DNA from: Phycisphaerae bacterium
GTDB lineage: Bacteria > Planctomycetota > Phycisphaerae > UBA1845
Assembly (NCBI GenBank): GCA_029260015.1
Contig: JAJDEB010000009.1
Span: 62,001-126,000, forward strand
Reading direction: 5' to 3'
DNA: 64,000 nt
Both the position numbers and the translations under genes were made by a program. Below the pieces are notes generated by a model. It was not told the DNA's origin and ran no database searches. It saw only the letters and a list, made by a program, of their open reading frames with translations. How positions within the stretch are numbered: the stretch's first letter is position 1; each line of letters begins with the position of its first letter. Below are positions 28,765 to 38,400 of this stretch, one piece after another.

Positions 28765-30162
28765 TTACCGACGACTCAGCTTCAACCGTTTCATCGCCTG
28801 CTTGCTGACGGGGTGCTGCATGAACAATCGCCAGATCAGTCCGGTGCGGGCGTTTTCGATTGCGAGCAACATTGGCCCCTCGTCGATCCCGATATAGTCA
28901 TCACTAACGAACCCGCGATCGATGTTGAAACTGTCGGCAAACCCGTACCCTCCGGTGGCTGGATCGCGCCAGATGAGCGGGCTGCCGTTTTTGCCCTTCA
29001 ATGATCGCATCTCGCGAATCGCAGCAATGCTCTCTTGCGGCGTAAACATGATCGCCGAGGCGGCTGCGTACGGTGCAACCGTTCCTCCGCACCACTTGTC
29101 GTCCTTCGAGATGTTCGGTGCAACGTGCGGAACCGTGTAACCGTCGGGCCCGTCGCAAGCGCTTTGCCCCCAAATGTTGCGGCCAAATGTCTTGAATTGC
29201 GAAGAAGCATCGATGCACCGCTTCCGATGCGTCAGCACCGCTCGACGTGAATTCTCAAACCAATCGACACGCGGCGCTTTCACACCGAATTCGCCCGGAT
29301 GGTCTGCCTCCATAGATCGATAGTCGATCCAGCAATGGTCGAAAAAGTAATGAAACAGAGTGCCACTCCATGACACCACATAAGGCGGCATGTCTTTGTG
29401 GTGGCCAATCTCGCGGCGCAGTTCGTAATAGGCTTTCGGATTGACCGCATGCGCTTCGACCGGCGAACCGATCGCCAGCCAATAAACCAAATGCTCTTCA
29501 GCGCTGGACAGTTGCCACAATGAATGGTGATACTCTCCCGAGCCGTTCATGTTGGTTCGGTCTTTCGGACGCCAGCCCATACAAACGAGTCCGCGAGGAT
29601 TATTGGCAAACGCCTTCCAGTTCGCCTCGCGCAACATTCGGTCAACGCATTCGCGCACCTTTCCGCCAAAATACTCGGATACGGTCATCGCTCCAGGCAG
29701 CATGATCGACGTGTCGATCGTACTTGCGAGTACCTCGTACCCTGTCGTCGACAACCCCCCCGTCTTCAAATCGACAAAGTGCAGAAAGATTCCCTCGTGA
29801 CGGTTGTCGTCGCGCGAGAGCAGCGCTTCAAGAATCGCCAGCGCCCGCGCTTCGCCCTCGTCGCGGGTGATCCAGCCGCGCTCAATACCGATGGGCAGCG
29901 CCGAAAGCTGAAACCCGACGGCAGCGACGCTCGCTACCGGTGCTTTCTTGCGGTCCTTTACGACATATGCAGGTGATTCGACTTCGTGCCAAAGGTAATT
30001 AAAGCACCCCCGTTGCACCTCATCGAGAAGCTTCTCGTCCGACTCGTTAAACCGATACGTCGCTACCGCCTTCGCACCGTCAGACCTCAAAATATCCGTC
30101 GAAGGGTTGGCGGCAAACACGGTCGTTCCCAGCAGCATCACTAACATGTATTGACGATTCAT
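28765..30162 (-). CDS. Second PF10091 (GH144-like) protein, single domain
   Basis: 465 residues with a signal peptide (MLVMLLGTTVFA) and a single catalytic-type domain: DEVQRGCFNYLWHE, TIDTSIMLPGAMTVSEYF, GEYHHSLWQLSSAEEHLVYWL, WSGTLFHYFFDHCW, FGRNIWGQSACDGPDGY, GTVAPYAAASAIMFTP and IGIDEGPMLLAIENARTG. These follow the order of PF10091 motifs seen in the larger paralogue at 23638, but the N-terminal sandwich, FN3 module and dockerin tag are missing. It is therefore probably periplasmic rather than surface-bound, and could trim oligosaccharides released by the larger enzyme. It is divergent from the lacI-type gene with a shared 66-base control region. Whether it is an endo- or exo-acting enzyme cannot be read from the sequence. 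Confidence 0.8.
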   Translation of the reverse strand: MNRQYMLVMLLGTTVFAANPSTDILRSDGAKAVATYRFNESDEKLLDEVQRGCFNYLWHEVESPAYVVKDRKKAPVASVAAVGFQLSALPIGIERGWITRDEGEARALAILEALLSRDDNRHEGIFLHFVDLKTGGLSTTGYEVLASTIDTSIMLPGAMTVSEYFGGKVRECVDRMLREANWKAFANNPRGLVCMGWRPKDRTNMNGSGEYHHSLWQLSSAEEHLVYWLAIGSPVEAHAVNPKAYYELRREIGHHKDMPPYVVSWSGTLFHYFFDHCWIDYRSMEADHPGEFGVKAPRVDWFENSRRAVLTHRKRCIDASSQFKTFGRNIWGQSACDGPDGYTVPHVAPNISKDDKWCGGTVAPYAAASAIMFTPQESIAAIREMRSLKGKNGSPLIWRDPATGGYGFADSFNIDRGFVSDDYIGIDEGPMLLAIENARTGLIWRLFMQHPVSKQAMKRLKLSRR

Positions 30163-30192
30163 GCTGTCAGCAGATACTAAGGCTCGCTGGCA

Positions 30193-30213
30193 ATGTCAAA
30201 TAACCAGTGACAT
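30193..30213. promoter_or_regulatory. Inverted repeat between lacI-type gene and PF10091 gene
   Basis: ATGTCA (30193-30198) and TGACAT (30208-30213) form 6-bp arms around a 9-base spacer, 15 bases before the regulator start. It does not resemble the AAGCGCTT operator, so it may be an autoregulatory or second-regulator site, or chance. Confidence 0.3.
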
Positions 30214-30228
30214 CATAAGGATGCCTGG

Positions 30229-31245
30229 ATGACCGCTTCAATCTCAGATGTCGCCCTACGGGCCAACGTGTCGATCAGCACCGTTTCGCGCACAATCAAC
30301 CGCCCCACGTTGGTCAACGCGCAAACGCGCGAGCGAGTGGAAGCCGCCATCAGCGAACTCGGGTACCGGCCCAATGCCTTCGCCCGTGGTTTGATGTTGC
30401 GCAAGAGCGAAATGATCGGGCTGGTGCTGCCCGACATGCATGGTGAGTTCTACTCCGAGATCATTCGCGGGGCGAACATGCGGGCCCATGAACTCGGTTA
30501 CAGCCTCGTCCTCTCATCGGCCCATGATCCGCTGGACACGCGTGCGTTGGTCGACGGTTTGCGTCAGCGCCGATTCATGGACGGCATCGCCATCATGGTC
30601 GCGGAAATCACCGATCATCTTCAGCAGGCGTTGTCGGACCTTCGGCTGCCGATCGTGCTGATAGACTCAGATGTCCAAGGTACCCCGCACGACAGTGTTA
30701 TCATCGATCAACGGGCGGGCGCGACGGCAATGATGCGGCACTTGATCGACGATTGTCATGCCAAACGGATTTTCTTCGTCGGTGGTTGGGAAACCAACAT
30801 GGACTCGATCGCCCGACTCAAGGCGTATCAGGAAGTTTTAACCGATTCCGGCATGCCGATACGCGACGAAGATGTCCACCACCTCGACTACGATTACGAT
30901 ACGGCATACGCATTTGCGATTCAGCATTTGCCGAATTGGAAGGGTGCAAGTCACTGTGTGTTTGCGGCGAACGACGAGATGGCCAGCGGATTTGTCGATG
31001 CAGCCCATGCGCTTCAACTTCAGGTGCCAGACGATATCGCCGTGGTCGGATTCGACGACACCCGCATCGCCCGAATGACTCGCCCGCAACTCACCACCGT
31101 TCGCGTACCGCTGGCTGACATGGGTGCAACTGCAATCGAAATGCTTTGCCAAAGACTCAACACACCGACCCTTCCCAAGCGCCACATCGCCCTACGCCCA
31201 GAACTCGTCACCCGTCAGTCGTGTGGCTGCCAGACGAGTCAGTAG
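30229..31245 (+). CDS. LacI-family transcriptional regulator
   Basis: 338 residues, the usual length. The N-terminal helix-turn-helix is intact: SISDVALRANVSISTVSRTI, then the hinge-helix region NAFARGLMLRKSEM, then a periplasmic-binding-protein-like sugar-sensing domain (MIGLVLPDMHGEFYSEII; DIAVVGFDDTRIARMTRPQLTTVR). AAGGA lies 8 bases before the ATG. LacI proteins bind palindromes centred on CG, exactly as in the AAGCGCTT cores found before the GH1, GH94 and GH3 genes, so this protein is the natural candidate to bind them and to release them when an imported sugar or its product binds. Its last 38 bases overlap the 3' end of the convergent transporter gene. A four-residue Cys-Gly-Cys tail (QSCGCQTSQ) is common in the family. 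Confidence 0.93.
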   Translation: MTASISDVALRANVSISTVSRTINRPTLVNAQTRERVEAAISELGYRPNAFARGLMLRKSEMIGLVLPDMHGEFYSEIIRGANMRAHELGYSLVLSSAHDPLDTRALVDGLRQRRFMDGIAIMVAEITDHLQQALSDLRLPIVLIDSDVQGTPHDSVIIDQRAGATAMMRHLIDDCHAKRIFFVGGWETNMDSIARLKAYQEVLTDSGMPIRDEDVHHLDYDYDTAYAFAIQHLPNWKGASHCVFAANDEMASGFVDAAHALQLQVPDDIAVVGFDDTRIARMTRPQLTTVRVPLADMGATAIEMLCQRLNTPTLPKRHIALRPELVTRQSCGCQTSQ

Positions 31246-32653
31246 CATCGACAGCATCCTCCAACGCATGACGTTTGGCCAGAGCATCTTTGATTTCGTA
31301 GACCCGGTACTCGGTCAATGGGTAATTCTGTAGTAGGAAAAAAGCTCCCAATGAGAATACAGCCGGAACTCCAATCTCCCAAAACCGCAGCCAAAACAGT
31401 GTCGATTCTGATTGCGCGCCAAGTTTCTCATCAAAGCCGGTCAATTCGATCAATCCCCCAGCCACAAGGAAACCCGTTGATCCCGCAAACTTAAGCCACC
31501 AACTGTTGACTGCTGAATAACTACCTTCCCTTCGCACACCATGTTCTAACTCATCTTCATCGCAGATGTCGGCGATCAGCGCCCCTGCCATCGTGTACAA
31601 GACCAACATTCCGGCTGAGATCAAGACTGTCGGAATCAACACCAGCCAAGGATAGTCGCGGTTGTAACAAACGACTTTTGAAACGCACCCAACAACCATG
31701 CACATGACAAATAGCTGCACCGTTCTAGCCTTGCCAATGCGTTTGCTGATCCACGCCATCGGAAACACCGTAATTAAGCCGGCGATTGCCCACGCAGATC
31801 CGTTGTATGCCATCAACGACGATGCCGATTTTGTCTTCCCATCGAACAAGTAATAGATGGTGATATAGTTGGCCATACTTCCCACGAAACTAAAGCCCGC
31901 CGTTACCAGAAACACAACTCCGATCACGCGGAGGAACGTACGGTTACGAAACGTGGTCTTGATGCTTGGCCAGAATTTGACTTTTCGCTGCTCTTGAACC
32001 TGAACGGCTTTCGGTTCTTTGCAAATGAATCCAGGAATCAAAGCGGAGACAACAATGATCACCGCAACAACCATTCCGACAGCTTTCATCCCGCTCACTT
32101 CGTTGTCGAAAATATCCATATGGGCCAGCCGATACATCCACGGCGTGACAATCGCAAAAACGTTTCCAACGAAACTACCGTAGGCAAACAACTTCGTCCG
32201 CTCATGGTAGTCACCGGACATTTCGCAGCCCAATGCAACAAGTGGTACGGACATGATCGTCACGGCCGTGTAGAATAGGAGTGTCATGAAAATGTAAAAG
32301 GCGAGCAAACTCCTCTCAGTAAGTCCTTCCGGCGCCATCCAGATCAACGCAAATGTTAGCCCCGAAAGTAGCCCACCGACGACAATATACGGTCGCCTTC
32401 TACCCCATCGCGATCGCGTGTTGTCAGATACAAATCCGGCAACCGGATCGGAAACCGCGTCCCACAATCGTGGAATCATCTGAGCAATACCCAACATGAA
32501 CGGGCTGACGCCGAGCCCGATGTTGTAAATCAAAGGTGTAAGTTGACCGACCGCATTGACGAACGCGATGGGCGTAGCCATACCGAATCCGAATGCTAGT
32601 TTTTGAGCGAACGCAATTCGATCGGCTTGGGCAGTCTGTCGTAGCGTTGGCAT
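31208..32653 (-). CDS. GPH-family sugar:cation symporter (MFS)
   Basis: 481 residues with about 12 hydrophobic helices. The string FMLGIAQMIPRLWDAVSDPVAG with SDNTRSRWGRRRPYI is the signature of the glycoside-pentoside-hexuronide (GPH) family, the melibiose/glucuronide carrier type, which imports sugars with sodium or protons. AGALIADICDEDELEHGVRREGSYSA is the matching C-terminal-half motif. It begins 38 bases after the GH3 stop and is probably in the same transcript, under the GH3 operator. It would import the oligosaccharides released outside for cleavage by GH1 and GH94. The ribosome binding site is weak, which is compatible with translation from the upstream gene. Confidence 0.9.
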   Translation of the reverse strand: MPTLRQTAQADRIAFAQKLAFGFGMATPIAFVNAVGQLTPLIYNIGLGVSPFMLGIAQMIPRLWDAVSDPVAGFVSDNTRSRWGRRRPYIVVGGLLSGLTFALIWMAPEGLTERSLLAFYIFMTLLFYTAVTIMSVPLVALGCEMSGDYHERTKLFAYGSFVGNVFAIVTPWMYRLAHMDIFDNEVSGMKAVGMVVAVIIVVSALIPGFICKEPKAVQVQEQRKVKFWPSIKTTFRNRTFLRVIGVVFLVTAGFSFVGSMANYITIYYLFDGKTKSASSLMAYNGSAWAIAGLITVFPMAWISKRIGKARTVQLFVMCMVVGCVSKVVCYNRDYPWLVLIPTVLISAGMLVLYTMAGALIADICDEDELEHGVRREGSYSAVNSWWLKFAGSTGFLVAGGLIELTGFDEKLGAQSESTLFWLRFWEIGVPAVFSLGAFFLLQNYPLTEYRVYEIKDALAKRHALEDAVDATDSSGSHTTDG

Positions 32654-32691
32654 ATTGGACGTCTCGATCGTTGTCGTTGTGTCCCGAGGGG

Positions 32692-34962
32692 TTATTCTGC
32701 AATCAGTTCAAAGTCTGTTGACATGCCGTCCACCGAATTCGGCCCTATCGACACGACAAATTTGCCTGGTTCTGCTTTGAATTCAAAATTGCTGTCCCAG
32801 TAGGCAAGGTCGCTTTCGGTCAGTGTGAAGGTGATAGTCTTGGATTCACCGGGAGCGAGCGACACGCGTTTGAAACCGCGGAGTTGTTTGACGGGCCGTG
32901 TGCGACTTCCCACCAAATCGCGAATGTAAAGCTGTACGATTTCTTCACCAGCCACGTCGCCAGTGTTCGTAATGGTCGCGCTTGCGGTAATCGACTCGCC
33001 GGGTTTCATTTTGACCTGAGAGAGTTTCATTTTCGAATACCCGAATTTCGTGTAGCTCAATCCAAACCCGAAGGGATAAAGCGGCGTCCAAGGTACGTCG
33101 CTGTACTTGGATGTAAAAAAGGAGTCCGAGGGTGGCCGACCGGTTTGTTTGTGTGCGTAATAGATCGGAACCTGTCCGACATTGCGCGGGATTGTGATCG
33201 GTAGCTTCGCTGATGGGTTGACCTTACCGAACAATACGTCTGCAACAGCATGCCCGGCTTCGACGCCCGGATGCCATATCTGCACAATGGTAGGAACATG
33301 TTCTGCCACCCAGGGTATCGCAAGCGGCCGACCACTGGCAACCAACACCACCATTGGTTTACCCGTCGCATGAATCGCTTTGACCAACTCGAGTTGATGA
33401 CCCGGCAGATCAATATTCGACCGACAACTGGCCTCCCCACTCATACCGGCAGTTTCACCGACGACGACGATCGCCATATCACTCGCCCGCGCTACTTCCA
33501 CAGCCTTCTGGATTCCCGCGACATCACCGCCTTCAATCTGGCAACCAATCTCGAAATTGATTGCAACTTCATCCCCGACAGCCGCACCCATACCGGTCCG
33601 AATCGTGACCACATCTTCGGCTTTACCGATCGCCGCCCATGTCCCCAACATGTCGCGCTGATTGTCAGCCAATGGACCGATCAGTGCGATCTTTTTGATG
33701 CCCGGTTTCAATGGCAAAACATTGCCGTCATTTTTGAGCAGCACCATCGATCGCCTCGCCGATTCTCGCGCTACCCCACGATGCTCGTCGCAAAGAATAA
33801 CTTTCTTATGCAGCTCGGGATCAGTGTACGGATCGTCGAACAATCCGATAGATTCCTTGGTCTTTAATACGCGTCGCACTGCATCGTCGATCGTGCGAAT
33901 ATCGAGGTGGCCATCATCGATCGCCTTCGCAAGATGCGTGCGATACGCCTGCGACGTCATGTCCATGTCCACGCCGGCATCGATCGCCAGCGCCGCCGCA
34001 TGGGCATCGTCGCGGGCGTAACCGTGGGCGACCAGTTCCGTAACTGCCGTCCAATCGCTGACGACGAAACCATCAAAACCCCACTGCGACCGAAGCACTT
34101 CGGTCATGATGAATCGGTTTGCAGTCGCCGGCACGCCGTTGATCTCGTTGAACGCACTCATCATCGTACCGACGCCAGCATCGACAGCCGCCCTAAATGG
34201 CGGAAGGTGTACCTCAAACAGTGTCGCCATCGAAATATCGACGGTGTTGTAATCGCGGCCACCTTCGGGCGCTCCGTATGCCGCGAAGTGTTTCGCACAT
34301 GCAAGCAGCGAGTCCGAAGCCTTCAGATCGTCGCCTTGAAATCCGCGCACCCGAGCGGCTGCGATGATCGATCCGAGGTACGGGTCCTCACCGTTCCCTT
34401 CTGCCACCCGCCCCCAACGCGGATCGCGGCAGATGTCCACCATCGGCGCGAACGTCCAATGCGTCCCCATAGCCGCCGCTTCAACGGCAGCGATGTGCGC
34501 ACTGCGCTCGACAAGCGCTGGATCCCAACTCGCGGCTTCAGCCAACGGAATCGGAAAGATGGTTCGACAACCATGAATAATGTCGTTGCCAATGATCAGC
34601 GGGATGCCATGTTTGGATTCTTCGACGGCAACGCGCTGCAAGTCGTTGATGTACTCCGCCCCGAATGCCCCCAAGAACGAACCGACCTTGCCCTCGCGAA
34701 CTTCGCGCTTCAGGTCTTCGCGTTTGGCATGGGCAACCTCCGGATTGTCGTCGGTTCGCATTCCGCCGGGGCGCTGCGTCAGTTGGCCGAGCTTTTCGTC
34801 AATCGACATCGCAGCTATCAGCGCTTCGACTCGCTTGGAACCAATGGCAGCCGCAGCTTTCTGAGATTCGCACCGCGCGACGGTGACTTGGTATCCGATG
34901 ACCCACGTCATCGCCAACATGGCACAAATGTTCGCAACTCGAAAGTGAGCAAATAACTTCAT
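32692..34962 (-). CDS. bglX: GH3 family beta-glucosidase
   Basis: 756 residues, full length. After a hydrophobic N-terminal export signal (ICAMLAMTWVIGYQVTVA) comes the GH3 barrel: IPLIIGNDIIHGCRTIFPIP, FAPMVDICRDPRWGRVAEGNGEDP, CAKHFAAYGAPEGGRDYN and the nucleophile Asp303 in DGFVVSDWTAV. The second alpha/beta domain (VVVGETAGMSGEASCRSNIDLPG) carries the region with the acid/base, and an FN3-like domain closes the protein (GEEIVQLYIRDLVGSRTRPVKQL). The layout matches E. coli BglX, a periplasmic beta-glucosidase, and GH3 enzymes acting on sophoro-oligosaccharides, so the symbol is by resemblance. It is the first gene of an operon with the GPH symporter and has its own LacI-type operator 23 bases upstream of the ATG. 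Confidence 0.9.
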   Translation of the reverse strand: MKLFAHFRVANICAMLAMTWVIGYQVTVARCESQKAAAAIGSKRVEALIAAMSIDEKLGQLTQRPGGMRTDDNPEVAHAKREDLKREVREGKVGSFLGAFGAEYINDLQRVAVEESKHGIPLIIGNDIIHGCRTIFPIPLAEAASWDPALVERSAHIAAVEAAAMGTHWTFAPMVDICRDPRWGRVAEGNGEDPYLGSIIAAARVRGFQGDDLKASDSLLACAKHFAAYGAPEGGRDYNTVDISMATLFEVHLPPFRAAVDAGVGTMMSAFNEINGVPATANRFIMTEVLRSQWGFDGFVVSDWTAVTELVAHGYARDDAHAAALAIDAGVDMDMTSQAYRTHLAKAIDDGHLDIRTIDDAVRRVLKTKESIGLFDDPYTDPELHKKVILCDEHRGVARESARRSMVLLKNDGNVLPLKPGIKKIALIGPLADNQRDMLGTWAAIGKAEDVVTIRTGMGAAVGDEVAINFEIGCQIEGGDVAGIQKAVEVARASDMAIVVVGETAGMSGEASCRSNIDLPGHQLELVKAIHATGKPMVVLVASGRPLAIPWVAEHVPTIVQIWHPGVEAGHAVADVLFGKVNPSAKLPITIPRNVGQVPIYYAHKQTGRPPSDSFFTSKYSDVPWTPLYPFGFGLSYTKFGYSKMKLSQVKMKPGESITASATITNTGDVAGEEIVQLYIRDLVGSRTRPVKQLRGFKRVSLAPGESKTITFTLTESDLAYWDSNFEFKAEPGKFVVSIGPNSVDGMSTDFELIAE

Positions 34963-34985
34963 ACTGCAAATCCTCAGATGGCCAA

Positions 34986-35027
34986 TGAAAGCGCTTGCAG
35001 GCCTATTTTGATGCCGCTATCCCACAA
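34986..35027 (-). promoter_or_regulatory. GH3 promoter with abutting LacI-family operator
   Basis: On the minus strand TTGTGG (35022-35027), a 16-base spacer and TAGGCC (35000-35005) are followed at once by TGCAAGCGCTTTCA (34986-34999). The operator is identical to that of GH1 and differs by one base from that of GH94. The -10 is poor but its placement against the operator is the same in all three. Confidence 0.65.
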
Positions 35028-35451
35028 CTGTAGTCGAAACTGCGGCCCATCACAAAGCATTCGTTTCTAGCCCGCAGTGCAGATACCGGGAGCTATGCCC
35101 TAGTAGAAACTCACATCCGGAAATCTCGGACAAGAGAACTCCGTCACCCACGCAAGCTCACAAAAAATTGAATCGATCGCAAATCGCGACGTCGCCTGTG
35201 AATATGACGCCGACGCTTGCATTTGTCTGTGGGGCGAATCGGTTTGTGACACCCGACAGTCATCCGGTTGATTCCGCTCTTTCGCAATATGCAACACCGA
35301 CATGCTCCGTTCGGGAGCATCGCATGGGTCGCAACAGTTTCGCAGATGCGCACGCACGACTGCCATTGATCCATATTGAAAGTTTGCTAAGGTTCCCGTC
35401 AGCGCGGGCGCAAAAGCGCGCGTCAAACCCACACGCGAGGAACGCCGACGC
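35028..35451. other. carB upstream region with a small hairpin
   Basis: About 420 bases without a supported gene. ATGCTCC (35302-35308) and GGAGCAT (35314-35320) form a perfect 7-bp stem with a 5-base loop, about 130 bases before the carB start. It lacks a U-run and could be a leader structure or an operator; I do not recognise a known pyrimidine or arginine attenuator. GAGGAA lies about 10 bases before the carB ATG. Confidence 0.4.
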
Positions 35452-38400
35452 ATGCCACGGCATCCATCTATCAACCGCGTACTCATCATTGGTAGTGGTC
35501 CTATTGTCATTGGCCAAGCTTGTGAATTCGACTATTCCGGAACGCAGGCCTGTCGTGCCCTGCGCGAAGAAGGCGTCAGCGTCGTCCTCTTAAACAGCAA
35601 TCCAGCCACGATCATGACCGACCCGCAGTTGGCTGATCGGACGTACATCGAACCGATCAACTGGGAAGTCATCGACGAGATTTTGGAAATCGAAGCCAAG
35701 CGAGGAACCCCCGTCGATGCGATTCTGCCGACGCTGGGCGGACAAACCGGACTGAATTGTGCAATGGAAGCGGCTGAGCATGGCGTGCTCGAAAAACACA
35801 ACGTGCGCCTGATCGGTGCTGATCGCGAAACGATCCACCGCGCCGAAGATCGCGACGCATTTAAGCAAACCATGTTGCATGCCGGCATCGGGTTGCCGCT
35901 TTCCGGGATCGCCCGAACGTATGATGAAGCGCTGGCGATCCTAAACGACATCCAGCTTCCAGTTTGCATTCGCCCTGCTTATACGATGGGCGGTGTCGGT
36001 GGAGGGATGGCCTCCGACCTCGAATCATTCGAGCGCATCGTTAAAGACGGACTCTCACAATCGCGTGTCAGCGAAGTGCTCATCGAAGAAGACTTGACCG
36101 GTTGGAAGGAATTCGAGCTTGAGATGATGCGCGACCACAAGGACAACGTGGTCGTCGTGTGTTCGATCGAAAACTTCGATCCGATGGGCGTCCACACCGG
36201 TGATTCAATTACCGTCGCGCCTGCAATGACGCTTTCGGACAAGGAATACCAGCGGATGCGCGACGCGGCGCTCAAGATCATTCGCGCTGTCGGCGTCGAA
36301 ACCGGTGGCTCCAACATCCAGTTCGGCGTAAATCCCAAAGATGGTCGCATGGTGGTCATCGAGATGAACCCCCGCGTCTCGCGATCGTCGGCACTGGCGT
36401 CCAAAGCCACCGGTTTCCCCATCGCGAAGATCGCCACCAAGTTGGCGATCGGATACTCACTAGACGAATTGCCCAATGACATCACCCGCGAAACGCCAGC
36501 AAGTTTTGAACCGGTCATCGATTACTGCGTCGTAAAGATGCCACGATTCGCCTTTGAGAAGTTTCGCGATGCCGACGAAACCCTGACGACATCGATGAAA
36601 TCCGTCGGTGAAGCGATGGCCATCGGTCGCACGTTCAAGGAAGCGTTTCAAAAGTGCATCCAATCGATGGAAATCAAACGTGTCGGGTATGGTCTTGGGA
36701 TCAACGACAAGTGGCTGCTTTCGCAAAGCGATGTCCATACGAATCCTGCAAAAGATGGTGAAGTCTGGTTAGACGCCTTCGGTCAGGATTCGATGCCCAG
36801 GAGTCAATCCGTTCAATCTAGTTCGCTCGCCGAAGCGCCGGGCGATTGGCTTGAGCAAGCCTGGACAAAGTGGCCGGTGCCCGATGAAGTCCTGACCGCA
36901 AAGATCAATTCGCCGTGCCAAGGTCGGATTTATTACATCCGGTACGCGCTTAAACAGGGATGGTCCGTCGAACGCGTTCACGAGCTTTCCGGCATCGACC
37001 CGTGGTTTCTCGACCAGCTCGATGAACTCGTTCGCTTTGAGCAGGAGTTAGCCGCCTTCGAAGTGCGCAACCTTCCGGCACTTCAGATGACAGAAGAACT
37101 TGAGGTCATCTTTTTGCGGGCGAAGCAGTACGGTTACAGTGACGCGCAACTGCAAAGCATCTGGCGGATTGATCCAAGTACGCTTGGCCACATCAAGAAT
37201 CGTTTCGATCGGGCCAAGTTCAAACAGGTCGATACCTGCGCTGCAGAATTTGAAGCATATACACCCTATTACTACTCGACCCATGAACAACCGATCGCGC
37301 AAATTGTAGAAAGCCCTCGCGCCGTTGCAGAATTGCGTCAGGCAAACGGAACCGAACACGCAACACTGGGCAAGGTGCTCCGCGAACTTGAGATTGACTC
37401 GGTTTATCGGTGCCGGGCGATCGACGACAACCATCTGCTGGTTCACTCGCACGATGACGAATTGACGGTGACCGATCGCGAAAAAGTGATTGTGCTCGGC
37501 GGCGGGCCCAATCGCATCGGCCAAGGCATTGAGTTCGACTACTGCTGCGTACACGCGTCGCAGGCAGCGAGGGCGCTGGGCTTTGAGTCCGTCATGATCA
37601 ACTCCAACCCTGAAACCGTCAGCACCGATTATGACACCAGCGACATGCTCTTTTTTGAACCGCTGACCCACGAAAACGTGTTCAACATTTGCGAGCGCCT
37701 TAACAGTCACCCGTTTGAAAAAAACAAATCGGGTACCTTGCGCGGGGTGATCGTTCAGTTTGGTGGGCAGACACCGTTAAATCTCGCCCAGGGCTTGGTC
37801 GATACCGGCGTTCCGATTCTCGGTACTAGCCCGGAAAACATCCACTTGGCTGAGGATCGCCAACGATTCCAACAAATTCTCCACGAGTTGGGACTGCGCC
37901 AACCGGCCAATGGCATTGCCCTCTCGAAAGACAAAGCCCTCTCGATCGCGGATGAGATCGGATATCCAGTATTGGTTCGCCCGTCTTATGTTCTCGGGGG
38001 GCGCGGGATGGAGATCTGCAACAACCGCGCAGACCTGGAGCGCTACATCGACCATGCCCTGCAAGCCACCGATCGAAGCTCAGGGTTCGACGAACAACAT
38101 CCCATCCTGGTCGAAAAATTCCTCCTCGATGCCGTCGAAGTCGATGTCGATGCCGTCAGTGACTATGGCATGCCCAGCCGCTCGCCGACGGAAGGGCGCT
38201 GCGACATCTGCGGAATCATGGAACATATCGAAGAAGCCGGCATCCACAGCGGCGACAGTTGCTGCGTGCTACCGCCCTATAGCCTCTCGCCATCACTCGT
38301 CGATGAAATCAAGCATCAGACGAAGCTGCTAGCGAGGCGGCTTGGCGTGTGCGGTTTGATGAACGTGCAATTCGCTGTGCAAGGCCGCGTCGTCTACATC

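Noticed and set aside
33907..34956. 349-residue plus-strand frame
   Set aside because: Antisense to the GH3 gene, whose catalytic motifs are intact on the other strand.
35100..35510. 136-residue minus-strand frame before carB
   Set aside because: Overlaps the carB start, has no motif, and the composition looks like non-coding sequence.
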